Positions 24,480 to 37,290 of a stretch of 64,000 nucleotides of DNA are shown here, piece after piece. The stretch lies in the NCBI GenBank assembly GCA_025267735.1, contig CM046293.1:14656560-14720559 (forward strand). Reading direction: 5' to 3'. The position numbers and the translations under genes are program-made. How positions within the stretch are numbered: position 1 is the stretch's first letter; each line of letters starts with the position of its first letter. The stretch comes from Mactra quadrangularis. Lineage: Eukaryota > Mollusca > Bivalvia > Venerida > Mactridae. Under the pieces are notes generated by a model that saw only the letters and a program-made list of their open reading frames with translations, made no database searches and was not told the DNA's origin.

Positions 24480-25250
24480 CTGATGTATTCTCGAATCGAA
24501 AACATATCATTTAAAGCCCCATTATCAAGACTAGCACTGTCTATGAACTGAAAAGAAAACAGAAAATTATCTTTATTTATTTATTTTATTGGGTTTAACG
24601 CTATGTCAAAACAATTTAGGTCATTTTACGACGTCCAGCGCACCTAACCTAGCTTTCCTGGACCATTGTCTATGACCAGTACTCACCTACCCTTCCACAT
24701 GGCCGAAAACTTCTCCATATTATCTAATCAATGGAGGAAAATTGACATTATTGTCAAATTTTCATGCAAGGGTATATTCTTCCCGGGTGGGATTCGATCC
24801 CGTACCTACTTCGGGACACGAGATGCCAGTCCCGGCGCGCTACGAAAATTAGCTGGTACAAATATTATCAATTACACCTCTAATGAAAGAGAGCTTTTTA
24901 ATAAATGCAATCATAGTTTTAAAATGTTTATGCAATTTTTTGCATTTCAAAGTGAAATTAGATTGAACCCTAAAGTAGAATTTACTTGTCGTAAGAGAGA
25001 CAATAGTTTTGATCACAATATGTTTAATATGAAGTCTTGTGATTGCAAAAATACTTCTTCCTTATTATTAAATTAAGCTCTAAAACGATTTAGATCATGT
25101 TTAGTTAACGTTCACAAAATGGTTAAAGTTTACTCTTATATTATGGTCCCATCCATTTTTAAGAATGGACACTCTTACAACACAAAATTGTTTGACAAAT
25201 TTATGTGTCTCTAATGCATATTGTATTTGATAACTTCATAGCTGTAAAAC
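24480..25250. repeat. Interspersed repeat shared with 30.3-30.8 kb
   Basis: atttaaagccccattatcaa, tgcatttcaaagtgaaatt, tcttgtgattgcaaa and tgtgtctctaatgca recur in order at 30350-30780. This copy is split by the SINE at 24570. It contains no recognised protein. Confidence 0.55.
24570..24843 (-). mobile_element. SINE family 1 copy with target duplication
   Basis: Reverse-oriented copy flanked by an exact 8-bp duplication, GAAAATTA, at 24562-24569 and 24844-24851. The left side is the TTTATTTATT-type tail; the tRNA head is truncated. It interrupts an older repeat shared with 30.3-30.8 kb. Confidence 0.85.
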
Positions 25251-25256
25251 AGTTTT

Positions 25257-25549
25257 ATGGTGGCTGATTCATGCCATTTCGTATTTTCGTATCTTCGCCG
25301 CGTTGATTAGAACAAAACCCGAAAAACACGAAGGCATGACAAATCCACAGTTTGTCGTATCTTCGCATTTTCGTTTTTTTCATATCCTTGCAGTAAAGAA
25401 ACGAACACATGACAAAATAAATGCGACAATATGACAGATAAAATGTGTATCTGTCATATTGTTGCATTTTTTGTCATGTGTAATTTCGTAAACTTCGTTT
25501 TTCTTCGGCGAAGAAACGAAAATACAACATGCCGTCAATCAGCCACCAT
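25257..25549. mobile_element. TIR element (MITE) with 8-bp duplication
   Basis: Ends ATGGTGGCTGATT... and its inverse, 293 bp, flanked by ACAGTTTT/GCAGTTTT (7 of 8). The interior has a long hairpin around atgacagataaaat at 25408-25483. It makes a spurious 70-codon frame. Confidence 0.75.
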
Positions 25550-26364
25550 GCAGTTTTGATGTCTAATATGAATGAACATATCTTCATACTGTGGCTTTAA
25601 TAACAAACGCAATATATATACTAGTATCAGAAATTACTCCGACTAAATATTCACTTGTTTCTGAGAATACACATTAAATTTTTATTTTGTGTCCTTACAA
25701 AACATTTGTCATAAAATGGGAAGGGATTGACGTTGCAAATCAACACATCCTGTTGTTTTACTCTTGCAATTAATGAAAAAAACAATTAATACTAAATTTG
25801 GCGAGACACATTCCAAGTAATTTTGAGAAACATCTGTGGTGAAAAAAAAACGTAAAAATAAACTAACCATTGTAACATTTATAACTTTGATATTTGATGC
25901 ATATCTTTGAATGTTTAATTGTTTTTCTCATGTTCTTTTTGACATAACGTAATATATTCTACTAAATGCTACAACTCACTTTCCCATTTGTAGAACTTTA
26001 TAGCCAAGATGAAAGACAGTTTTGATGCACACCGCTTAATATTTTAGTTTAATTGATTACAATGAGTACAGTTTACATCATTTTAAAATGTAATAGATTG
26101 TTGTTATAAACTTAACAGAGATGTGAGCATTTAGCGTAGGACTTCCAATGAATGATCTCTCTGTATTTGTGAGTCAGATTCAGTCAACAGTTACTGTCGT
26201 AATTAAGTACGGATGGTCGTCGCCTTTATAATTCTAGTGTTTCCAAGTTAGTGTTTGTTATATTTTGTTTAAAACATTCATCAAAATGTAATAAGGATTG
26301 AGCATAGAGTTATACATTTATTTTGTTTTCGTATAGTTACAAAACATATCATTAATTGTGAGGA

Positions 26365-26582
26365 CAGAATGTCTGAGGTCCGTTCTGGGTTCGAACCCTT
26401 GTAGGGGCATTACTAAATTCCTTGAGCAAGTTGTTCTTCCCCACCCAGGTTGAAATGGGTACCTGCAAGTAACCGCCTGTTTGAGGATGATTTCAATGAT
26501 CAGGAGTTTTATCTTACAAGATTGTAAAGTCGGATGAACATGTACATGGAAGCAGACTTTTAACCACACTTTAACTATTTAA
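26365..26582 (+). mobile_element. SINE family 2 copy
   Basis: Box B (GGGTTCGAACCC) and the body features ccttgagcaag, ccacccaggt, gatcaggag and acatgtacatggaagcag are present, with small deletions. Confidence 0.75.
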
Positions 26583-26692
26583 TTTTTCGCATGTATATTT
26601 TGAATTACACGAAATGAGTTCAACAAAAACATAATCACTTTAAGAGTGACACCTAATTAAGGTGTGACATAAATATATATATTTTACCTTAA

Positions 26693-26907
26693 GGCCACAT
26701 CAAGTTGATCATGTGTTCTATCGATTTGCTCGCACCTTAATTTTGACGGTTTTTACAAAAAAATGTTTTTATTTACTCGCTCGCAAATAAAAATTGGTCA
26801 AACGCTATATGAAGCAACTGAATTAAAAAAATTATTCTTCGCTCGCTCGGTCCATTTTTTTCCAGAAAATCTGTAGAACACATCATCAACACGTTTTGCC
26901 CTAATGA
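26693..26907. mobile_element. Inverted-repeat element with CGCTCG motifs
   Basis: Imperfect TIR around gttgatcatgtgttctat / gtagaacacatcatcaac, with internal ctcgctcgc and cgctcgctcgg. It resembles a MITE; no duplication is recognised. Confidence 0.5.
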
Positions 26908-27243
26908 ATAATTACACGGTATACTCGTGACGTCACATCAACTTTGACCTACTTTATAAGGGTCTGACGCCTGTCAACGTGAAAAGTTTTTTATGTCAAA
27001 ATTTCGTTTTATACTGTATGAGTATGTTATATAACGTTCACACATAGGTTAAGATTTGACACCAAATTTAATTATGTTATAAGATTTAGTTCTCATTAAG
27101 TTGTCATGGGAGCTATAAAGATATATATGTATTCTTAAATATAGTAGCTCCTGAGGCCATCATGTCACCTCGCACAACCTCTTCATTTTTTCTTGGGTCG
27201 GCGACTCGGAATACATTTCAGAATAAATCTCTTAGAACGTTCA

Positions 27244-27732
27244 TGTACTTACGGTGGCATAGAGGTGATATGGAGAAATATTTAAAATTTACGTGCGCAC
27301 GCAATAACGTTTACGTGGCCACGCAGTAGCTATTACGTGCGCACGCAATAACGTTTTCTTGACCACGCAGTAGCTTGACGTACGCACGCAATAATCTTTA
27401 CGTGGCCACGCAGTAACTATACGTGCGCACGCAATTGCGTTTACGTGCGCACGCAATAGCTGTACGTGCGCACACAGTAACTATTACGTGCGCACGCAAT
27501 AACGTTTACGTGGCCACTCAATAGCTGTACATGCGCACACCTAACAAAATGGCCGCCAATTTCGACAACTCTCATTGGTCAATTATAACGTGCGCACGTA
27601 AAGCTATTGCGTGGCCACGTAAACGTTATTGCGTGTGCACGTAATAGCTACTGCGTGGCCACGTAAACGTTATTGCGTGCGCACGTAAATTTTATATATT
27701 TCTCCATGTCACCTCGATGCCAACGTATGTAC
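27244..27732. mobile_element. CpG-rich inverted-repeat element with subterminal motif arrays
   Basis: The ends (GGTGGCATAGAGGTGA and its inverse) extend through a ~50-bp imperfect TIR. Inside, about 240 bp on the left and 100 bp on the right are made of alternating 8-bp palindromes GTGCGCAC and GTGGCCAC, spaced by AATAACGTTTAC or AGTAGCT and inverted between the two sides. The central spacer contains atggccgcc and cattggtca. There is no open frame. Confidence 0.75.
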
Positions 27733-30330
27733 TAGGATGTGTACGCTTCCCTCGCAGCTCAGTGAATAGTGAATAGAATATTTTTTGAGCAATGCCCAAG
27801 ACAGTATAGTATGTGTTCTGTTCTGTAACTGTTAGAGACGCTGTACCTATTGACATGACGATGGACCTCATATTTCTATACATTAAAAATCCGTTCACCA
27901 TTTAAGGATTAGCGTATACTTGGACAAACAAACATTGTCGCATGTCTTTGGACACAAAAGATTACTTCGTTAAACAAATTAGCCACTTGTCTAAAGACGT
28001 GTTTATAGTAGCCTCAGCATAATGTTAATATTCTATCCTAATAAATTCAATTTTCCCCATAATTACTCGCACGCCGAATTCGATTCTTACTTTCAATGCT
28101 GATTTTGTTTAGTTCCTCGTTGTGTTACGTGTTTAGTTTTCACCGGTGTCCGTCCGCTCCTTTGGATGCAATACATATGCAGACCATTGCTAAAACTTAA
28201 TCATATCTTAAGTGACTAGAATGACATTCGTTTGGAAAACCTTCTTCTTCTGTCGGTCATCCTTAGTTCTCAGCAGTAATGATCGCTTTCATCGCGCTAG
28301 AGACCGATTACAGCTGGTTTTCGTACTGCTTTGTTACTCATTATACGTGGACAACACATGTCTGTATAGCTTGCTTAAATTATAATAAATAATTGACAAT
28401 ATAATACCATGTACTTTACTGCTGAATTTAACTTAAACATTTAGTCATTACATTGTATAGTATATTTACAGCTAAAATATTACTTGTCCTCGGACAAGTG
28501 GCATCGATTTATTTACTTGTCCGCAGACAAAATTGTACAAGTCGGTCAAGTCGGGCATAGAAATTCCACATCCCCAGTCTACGAAATAAGGATATGACAG
28601 TGGTTGCTCGAATACAACATTTTAAAAGCCAGCACATTATGATTATATTGTTAGTAGGTTTATGGTTGCTCAAAATGAGTTTTTGTTGCCTGAACTAAAA
28701 GTTGTTGTCCTGGGCAACCGGACACCTATTAATTCCTATACTGCATCCCTGTTGCCGTTAAATGGTTGTTTTAAATTTGAAGTGTTAGCCGTGATACAGG
28801 CTCTTCAATGTGTATCTAGTCAAATTGCACAAACTATGACACTTATAGAAGTAAATATTTGTTATATTTTACATGTATGGTATATCTCACAAATGAACCT
28901 GCCGTAAAAACATTAGTTAGGCTAAGTATATGTATATCATTTTTGTGTGACTTTTTAATTGCATTTTTTGAATGATAATGTCATGGGCTATTCTAATTGT
29001 ATAGTTAAATAGATTATATGTACGTTTGTGTTCTAATAGTTCAATACAAGAGTAAGAAGCTTGTTTAAGTACGTTTCATCAATTCTACAATTTAGTTAAG
29101 TCTTTAATTTGACGAAAATTTGGAGCTAGTTTCGTTGGGAAGTCGTAACTTAGTGCTTTTGAAAAAACCTTTTTGTATCAGCAAAATACTAAGCACCCGT
29201 TTTACTTTAATGTAGCAATACTAAGATTGCGACCTCTAAAATGTCGAAGTGATCCGAATGTATTCTGGTGGCAAATGATGGGCCCGTTCCGCAAGGCGAG
29301 CGCTTTGTATCGATTTCCTACGGAACAGTTTGCTACGAACGAGCAAATTTACTCGCTGTCTAGCGATTCGTAAGTAAGTTATTTTCTTGCTCGGAACACT
29401 TCTGCCCCCCCCCCCATTGGGAAAGGTATTCTTTATCAAGAATACTGACCTATTTTTTATTTAATGCACAGATTTCGTCGAAGCAGTTGAATTAATTCAT
29501 CATGTCGATAAGTGATTTGATTTTTTTTTTCATTTTTTACATATTTGAACTGTTTTAGTGGAAATCTCCATTTTGGATTTGTTCGCTTGAAGCAAACCTT
29601 CCCGTAGAGCTCTAATGCTACTAAAGGCGCTAGCTAGCGATCTACTTACGGAACAGGTCCAATAATTTTGTCAGCTAGCGCTTCAATGTAACAAACCGTT
29701 GCAAAGAAAATTGCTATGTAGCGCTAGGAAGCGATACTCTTACTTAATTGGATCTTGGCTGGTTGGGGAACATAGGGATTATTCCAATCATGGAGATTTG
29801 AATATCTTCTTGTCACACCAAGTCTTATGGAACAAGTTGGAGTCAATTTGTGTTCAGACACTATCATTGTGAATAGCATTAATAAGTAAATTAGTCACTA
29901 AAGTAAATTGTTTTATTTTAGTGACTAGTACAAGTGAAGCTGCAAATTGATATTGATAATAAGGTCTATAAATAAATAATATTTTTTATAACAAAAATTT
30001 TGCTCCAACAAAATCCTTTAGTTTTGAAAATGCCAAGTACAGATGCAGTGGTTGAGGCTCGGCCGCTTATCTTCTCCTATAAAAAATGCAGTAAAACTTC
30101 AAAATGGCGTCGCTCAAGGTTCCCATGGTTGATATGATATAATACTGGACCCGCCCTTGTTAAAACATACTTTAGATGTTAAATGATTTTTTCACATTCA
30201 CTAATATCTTAACTGCATCAAAACAATAAATGTCATTACAACAAAAAAACCAAAAACGTCAAAACATTAACATGTCAATAATATGTGAACCGTAGATGTT
30301 AATTTAGATTGATTGGTGAGAAGTTATGCT
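27733..30330. other. Sulfotransferase intron, no further gene recognised
   Basis: Contains the 28.6-kb repeat, a paired tacttgtcc(tc/gc)gg motif near 28480-28540, and an inverted pair of TACTTACGGAAC-like sequences around 29290-29660 that may be a degraded TIR element. Confidence 0.45.
28577..28735. repeat. Relative of the 21.3-kb TIR element
   Basis: Starts tctacgaaataagg and ends gcaaccggacacctattaat, inversely matching 21261-21416. It makes part of a spurious 81-codon frame. Confidence 0.55.
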
Positions 30331-30339
30331 ACCATACGA

Positions 30340-30800
30340 GCAAACAAGAGCTATGTTTTCTCGTTTAAAGCCCCATTACCAAAAAGTAACACTATACTTT
30401 GGTTGCAAAGAAAATATACATTCATTTATTTTAAACTACTGTAATGAAAAGAAAGTTAACTTAAAATGCAATTGTCACTTAAATGTGTTTGTTATTTATT
30501 GCATTTTAAAGTGAAAGTAGGTAAAACAACAAAATGTACGATACGGTTGTAAATGCTTTTTTTAATCACAGTATTGAAAAGATTTTGTCTTGTGATAGAA
30601 AAAAACCTTCCAAATTACTTAATTTAAAAGAACAACGAATTTGGAACACATACAGTTAACAGCAAAAACCTAAATATAGTGTGCTCTCATAAAAGGGCCC
30701 TGTTTTTTTATAAATTGGATCTTTGTAACTTTAAACTTATGGTTTGAAATGCTTTTTGTGTCTCTAATGCACGTGATATTATGATAACTCCACGGATGCA
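30340..30800. repeat. Interspersed repeat shared with 24.5-25.2 kb
   Basis: Second copy of the repeat described at 24480-25250, without the SINE. Confidence 0.55.
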
Positions 30801-31039
30801 AGACCGTTTTTAGACTTTCGGCGATTTCGCCGAAAGGCTTAAGTTATGCCACAAGTCGAAAACTATCGACGATTCAAATGCCTGACCAGTTTAACCTGCG
30901 GAGTGATAATTAGCGAAATATATATATATCTTGCTAATAAAAAACGATCTTCTTTGCTAAATCAAGTGAACACATGTTATTATTAGTATTAAGTTTACAA
31001 TTTATTTTTGTTGCTTTTTTGTTTTTCTTGTGGGTTTTT

Positions 31040-31300
31040 TTGTATAACTTTCTAACGATTCTTTTTTTTCAAGTAAAAAGAACTGCTTTAAAGATTTACA
31101 TTCTCATACTCTTCTCAATGATGTATCATTGTTCATAGATCACTTTATTCTTATACATGCTTGTTCATATATATTTCTTATGATGTATTGTCATAACTAT
31201 TAATTAACATGTATGTATGTATTGTTGCTGCCAACTGACGGCAGAAAAGCACATGTGTGCTTAATTGCTGAAATAAATATATTTGTATTGTATTTGATGC
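31040..31300 (+). mobile_element. Probable LINE 3' end
   Basis: Ends ccaactgacggcagaaaagc ... gcttaattgctgaaataaat and a TATTTGTATTG-type tail. The same 3' end appears inverted at 51060-51115. Conserved 3' ends with repeat tails are typical of non-LTR elements. Confidence 0.5.
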
Positions 31301-32164
31301 ATGTGTCTCTGATTTACTAAACAGTTTATTTTTAGGCGATAAAAGTAGTTCCGTCAATCAACTGACGCGTCTTTGTTTCAGTGTCAGTGACAGGTATTTA
31401 CTTATATTGATAAGCGTGTTAACGGGCGGAGACATATCTCGTTAATACACTAAGCAGTAGTATTTGCCAGTTATACAGGATATAATAAACACTTCACCCG
31501 CCGTTTTTGCCCTGCTCTGTTCTTACTTGAATCTAATGTGTAAGGAGTAATCATTAGTACGGATTCGTTATGTTTCAATGTGCACGAAAGTGTGTCTGTA
31601 TTTCAATACTTTGATCTGTGTTGGCTATAAATGAACATATCTTCAGATAGGGGCTGTATATATAAACAATGTCAATGATAAACAATTGTTGATGAATTAT
31701 AATGAATGATGTTGAATCTAAGACATAATGACAGCATCGTCTGATGTTACAATAACAACATAAAAACTGTTGTTCATTATTGAATGCGAGGTCACACGAA
31801 CGCTTGATATATCAAACATGTTGTTTATATTTTCTATGTCAGCTGAGCGCGTTATGATGTAAATTTATTACTCTAAGTATTTCATTAAGTAATACAGCTT
31901 TTAATGACAGAGAAAGTCAGGTTTTGAATACATAACTATAAGATAGTAAAGTTGTAAAACAAATTAAAACATTCCTTTAGTTAATTAATGTTTCTTCCAA
32001 AAAGCACTTGTGCTCATATTATAAAAGACCTGGGAAGCATATTAACAAAATCTTACGACAATTTAACATAACAATATAGAAGGAATTACGCCTAAAATCA
32101 GCCGTAAGACACTTGATAATACGAGCCCCTAATGACCGATTTGCGTCGTAAACTGCACTATTGT

Positions 32165-32398
32165 ATTGTTTAAGTATAAGTGCGGTTTAAAAATGGCTTC
32201 TATCTACATATGCATCTGACTTTTAAATCTTGTACGTTAACCCTTGATGATTGAAATCACCTTCAAGCAGGTGACCTCCACAGCACCCATTTACACCTTA
32301 GTGGAGTTAAACAGGTTAATTTGGGTTCAATCCTGGGGCCTTTATATCAATAAGCGCTCATCCTACCACTTGATCACTGCTCTTATTGTATTGCTTAA
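32165..32398 (-). mobile_element. SINE family 2 copy
   Basis: Reverse-oriented copy. The tRNA-like head reads (reverse complement) gagcagtgatcaagtggtag near 32398 and the tail is gcggtttaaaaatggcttc near 32180. It lies immediately upstream of a SINE family 1 copy. Confidence 0.75.
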
Positions 32399-32404
32399 CT
32401 ATTC

Positions 32405-32690
32405 TTGGTAGGTAGCGCAGTTGGTAGCGTGTCTGGGTTTCGAATCTAAAGTCAAAAAGGGGGGTATGGGTTCGAATTCCACCCGAGGAAGTTATACCCT
32501 TCCATGAAAATTTGAAAATATTGTCAATTTCTTCCATTAATAAGGTATATGGAGAAGTTTCCGGCCTTGTGAAATGGTAGGTGAGTACTGGCTATAGACA
32601 AGGGTTCAGGAAAGCTAGGTTAGGTGCGCTGGACGCCTAAAAATAACCTAAGAATTATGTTGACATGGCGTTTAACCCATTATAAATTAA
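32405..32690 (+). mobile_element. SINE family 1, full-length copy
   Basis: Box A (TAGCGCAGTTGGTAGCG) and box B (GGGTTCGAATTCC) are intact. The body follows, then gctaggttaggtgcgctgga and a 3' end with gttgacatggcgtttaacc. It lies in the large sulfotransferase intron. Confidence 0.85.
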
Positions 32691-33744
32691 TAAATTGTAT
32701 TGGTAATTTATTGTAAAATGTTTGGTGATTAACTGTTTAGGAGTGACCCCAGATTCTATTCCAATTGTTTAAACATTAAAGGTTCTCATTCACATATTTC
32801 AACTTAAATATAAACTTTTTCTAAAACCATCAAAATTGTATGGAAATAGTTTGGAAGCAGGAAAGTAGTTTTCTGATAATGACAATTGTAGTGAAATTGA
32901 TATACAGCTACAGATGATGACGTTTAATGTAGTAAATATCTACCCAGTATGTCACGGTATTGACACTTATAGTGCTTTTTTGTGACTTTAATTGTATATT
33001 TCTTGCAACATATAGGTCAGTTTGTCTTAAAATAATAAGAATTATTTTTTTGACACAATTACAGACATTGAATGGTATTCTGAAATTATAGAAAAAATAA
33101 CCAAAATCTGTGAACGAGTACCTTTGTTAGAACTCATTGTTAGAACTGATCTAAACATTTCCTAAACGAACTGTTACAAGTATGTTCGTGTAACAAGCTC
33201 ATTTATTATAATAAATACGGTAATGCATTAAAAATAGTTTTTTGTCCCATTACTGTAAATAAAATCGTATTGTTACAACATTATATGAGATCTTACATAA
33301 TTTATCATCAAGCAAAAAAACCTACCAACATCATCACAGTAAATGATGTGCACTTAAAGCTTCACTAAGCAACAATACTTATACAGTATAACCTCTACAT
33401 AGAGGCCCTCTACAGAACAACCCCTCTTTACAACAACAGCTTTTGATATTTCCCTTGGGCGTAATTTTAATTGTGTTTAACCTCTGTAGAGCAATGACTT
33501 CTAAACAGCAACACACGTTAGTCTCTCCCAGTGAATGTTGTTCAAGAAAGGATGTACTGTGGTTTTTGTTTTACTACATCATGTAGCTTATGGCGTTTTA
33601 AAAATGTCTACGTACATCAATCTGTCAATAAACCGTAACGTAGATAGTTCTATTAGTTCATATGTGTAAATTAAATCGATAAAATCAATGACATTTTATA
33701 TAGCACAAAAATATGTAGTATATATTTATATATTTGATTGTGGT

Positions 33745-34228
33745 TCACGTTAAATCGCATAAAGATCACATTGAATCACATAAAGATCCCGTTGAATCAC
33801 ATAGAGTTCACATTGAATCACATAGAGTTTACATTGAATCACATAGAGTTCACATTGAATCACAAAGAGTTCACATTGAATCATCTAGAGTTTACATTGA
33901 ATCACATAGAGTTCACATTGAATCACAAAGAGTTCACATTGAATCATATAGAGTTCACATTGAATCATATAGAGTTCACATTGAATCACATAGAGTTTAC
34001 ATTGAATCACAAAGAGTTTACATTGAATCACATAAGCGTTCACATTGAATCACAAAGAGTTCACATTGAATCATATAGAGTTCACATTGAATCACATAGA
34101 GTTTACATTGAATCACATAGAGTTCACATTGAATCACAAAGAGTTCACATTGAATCATATAGAGTTCACATTGAATCACATAGAGTTTACATTGAATCAC
34201 ATAAGCGTTCACATTGAATCACATAAAT
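33745..34228. repeat. Minisatellite, 21-bp unit, about 22 copies
   Basis: Tandem CACATTGAATCACATAGAGTT. Because 21 is a multiple of three it stays open in several frames on both strands (up to 159 codons), which are artefacts. In the sulfotransferase intron. Confidence 0.9.
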
Positions 34229-35335
34229 GATCAGCAATAAATTCACAAAATAAACTTAATTAGTACATTTAGATTGTTTTACAAAATTGAACTTTAACAA
34301 GCTAGTATCATGGATGATTATATTATCACCTTGTACAATGCACGTTTTGTGTATTGTAGTGGAGAAATGACTAGGGGCGAAAATACCAACAGAGAAACGA
34401 CCAGGGAAATGAAAAGGGGAAATGACTAGTTTCCTCTTATTTACACAAGAGGGTTGGCTTTCTGCCCTTCGAATGTTACTCTTCATTTGAGGGTTATAAT
34501 AATAATATTTTAGGACCAGATTCGGAAAGAAAATGGTAATACATATATTATATAAAATATTATTATTATAATAGAATGATATCATATTGAGGTGTGTTAC
34601 GTCAAATGAAGAATTATTAAGATATATTATCCTTGACCTATTAATTTTAAAAACATAATCACGACGATCATTTTCCCACGTTGTCTTTATAAAGTGAAAT
34701 CTTGATTTGGACAGACATTCTCTTGCCACCTGCAATTGTTTATTGCATTTAAAACTTTCGTATCATAATTAATCATTATAAAGGTTGTTTATTCACAAGA
34801 TGTAGAAAATAAACTTCTCTCATGTTCATAATTAACCGAAATGTCCCCTTTAACCAATGTGTTTGTTTATCGACCTTGACCTTTGACATCAGGTCGTGAG
34901 TTTCTGCCCTATCTTAGGGGCAACCAAAACATTAAATTTATAATTAACCGCCTCGACATTAAGTGCGCATTTCAGCATCCGTCATCTCAGTGTTTTTGCC
35001 AGCCTACAAAACATGGTATCTTAAAATAGATTTTCACAAAAACTTCTACTACGCCATATTTGAAATATCGCTACATCTCGTCATAAAGTCTCGTGATTTA
35101 CGAGATCATAAAAACGTGAGTGTCACATCTCGTCTAGTCACAAATGTATAACAAGATGTCATTGATTCATTTTATAAATGAGAATATATATATAAATTAA
35201 GAATAACAATGACTGTAAACACTTTGTCAATCAAAACCAACATGGAGACTGGCATGTAACATTTATTCTATAAAACCATAACGATGTAAGGCTGTATTGT
35301 AACCATTGCAAAATCTGTTCTTCTTATATACAGTA

Positions 35336-35592
35336 ATTTATTTATACTGGGTTTAACTCCATGTCAACACGTTTTGATAATTTTACGGCGTCCAGCGCAC
35401 CTAACCTAGCTTTCCTGTAGCCTTTTCTATAACCAGTACTCACCTACCCTTCCACATGGCCGGAAACTTCTCCATATATCTTGTTCATGGAGGAAAAGTA
35501 ACATTATTTTAAAATTTTCATGGAAAGGTGTAACCTCCCAGGGGGATTTGAACCCGTACCCCCTTTGATACACTTGATTCGAAATCCAGATT
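35336..35592 (-). mobile_element. SINE family 1 copy
   Basis: Reverse-oriented copy with the tail at 35337-35350 and a degraded tRNA head. A second partial copy follows at 35650. Confidence 0.8.
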
Positions 35593-35649
35593 AATGACTA
35601 AGAGTAAAAAGATGGTTGTCAGTTAATATGATCCTTACATACAGTGCTC

Positions 35650-35786
35650 TCTAATGAAGGGAAAATGACAGAATTGTCAAATTTTTATGGACGGGTATTA
35701 TCTCCCGGTGGCTTTTAATCCTTAACACCCCTCGGGACACTAGATTCGAAATCTCGATGCGCTACCAACTGCGCTTCCGACCCGGG
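35650..35786 (-). mobile_element. SINE family 1, 5' half
   Basis: Reverse-oriented 5' half with a recognisable tRNA head (reverse complement of ctaccaactgcgcttccgac) and the core gacagaattgtcaaattt. The 3' module is absent. Confidence 0.75.
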
Positions 35787-36867
35787 TTATAGTAATGTAG
35801 GACAAGGTTGCAGTGATGATAGTGACTAATATAAATTGTATAGCGCGGTATATTTTCATGTTTTTCATGAACATTACTTTATGGCTTTGTGGTTTGCGCC
35901 ACCTTCTTTCAGTACATGTTTTACCATGTACTATTAACTATTGTAAGCTAGGATAAGCAAATGTGATTATAAATGATTTCACTAAAAAGTTAGATTTGTA
36001 AAAGGAATATATTTGCTTATCCCAACAATGTAAATACTTATGTCATGAATTTTTTATCATTATGTTTTTATCATATGCGTCATTTATAATTATGTATAAT
36101 AAATGACAAAATCATCATACAATTTGGTCTTTGTCAAGTTCATTATTCCATGTACTATCAGAACAAGCTGCGTCAACGGGCAGTAGCTGCGTCAACGGGC
36201 AGTAAGGTTGACAACCTGGTTTGATACAAGTAGTTATGGATATAAATATAAATTGTATAATACCGTATTGTATCCCTCATTGACGGATGAATGCAATTTA
36301 ACAATATTACCCGGGAGTCAGGGTGGAAAAAAACCGACTATTCCAGAAACCTCACATAACTGGAATATTTCTTGAGACCAAACAAATCCGGTTTGGATGT
36401 TTTAAATTTACATTCATAACTGGAAATGAATATAGACAATGTTTTATGTCAGTTAAAACGAGCTTGCAACACTTTTCTTCAAGCTGTTTTGGGCGAATAT
36501 GTTAGATATTAGGTAAGATTTATTTATCATTTAAATTATTTATTATTTTAATATGTGCTACAGGGAATAAACCATTTACACCCGGAAATAGTTTTGATGA
36601 TTAATTATTTATGTTATATATTCATTATTCCTTACATAATTTCTAGATTAGACAATAAAATGTATGTTTCTCTGCTTTTGTTTCTCTGCTCTAAATCCAT
36701 TTATAGTAGTTTGTACCTATACAGAAAATCTTATATAATCTTGTGGCAATTTTCTAAGTTTCATGCTTACGCACGTTCACGAACGTTACAGCTATTACCC
36801 CTGGTCATTGGGCTACTGGTATCTATCTATCAATCTCCCTGGGGAATCTCCCTACTCCGCTTATCAG

Positions 36868-37035
36868 TGTAGCCGACATATTGGCGCAACAGAATTATAC
36901 CACCCCCGCAAATACCCATTTACACCTGGGTGGAATGAAGCAATCGCAAGGTAAATTTCTTGCTCAAGGAAATTAGCTATGCTCCAAGAGGGATTCGCAC
37001 CCAGGACCTCTAGATACCTGAGCGCGCGTCATGGA
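36868..37035 (-). mobile_element. SINE family 2 fragment
   Basis: Reverse-oriented 5' part: box B region (gggattcgcacccaggacct) and body (cttgctcaaggaaattagc, acccatttacacctgggtgg). The 3' half is missing. Confidence 0.7.
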
Positions 37036-37175
37036 ATAGAAATGGGACATCTTCCGTATCCAACAACAATTTTGACTAAAAGAAAACATATAATGATAAA
37101 CATAGTATACACATTGCAACCTATTCCATTCAAAGTTTCATCAATATGTATAAAGAATTACTGACCTTGTCAAAG

Positions 37176-37290
37176 GGGAGTTAAGTACAGGTCAAAGGCA
37201 ACAGTCCAGGAAAGCTGGGTTATGTGCGCTGACCGCTGTATAATAACCTAAATAACCTGTTGACATGACGTTAAACTCAGTATGAAATAT
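37176..37290 (+). mobile_element. SINE family 1, 3' fragment
   Basis: The 3' module only: aacagtccaggaaagctggg, tgtgcgctgaccgctgta, then gttgacatgacgttaaac. Confidence 0.75.

Noticed and set aside
33734..34230. Frames of 104 and 159 codons, with shorter overlapping frames on both strands
   Set aside because: They are read-through of a 21-bp minisatellite.
34256..34735. 159-codon minus-strand frame
   Set aside because: Low-complexity, Asn/Tyr-rich in the middle, no recognised motif and no neighbouring exons; probably chance or an old repeat.
36555..36954. Overlapping frames of 105 and 63 codons
   Set aside because: They overlap a SINE family 2 fragment and AT-rich sequence; no domain.
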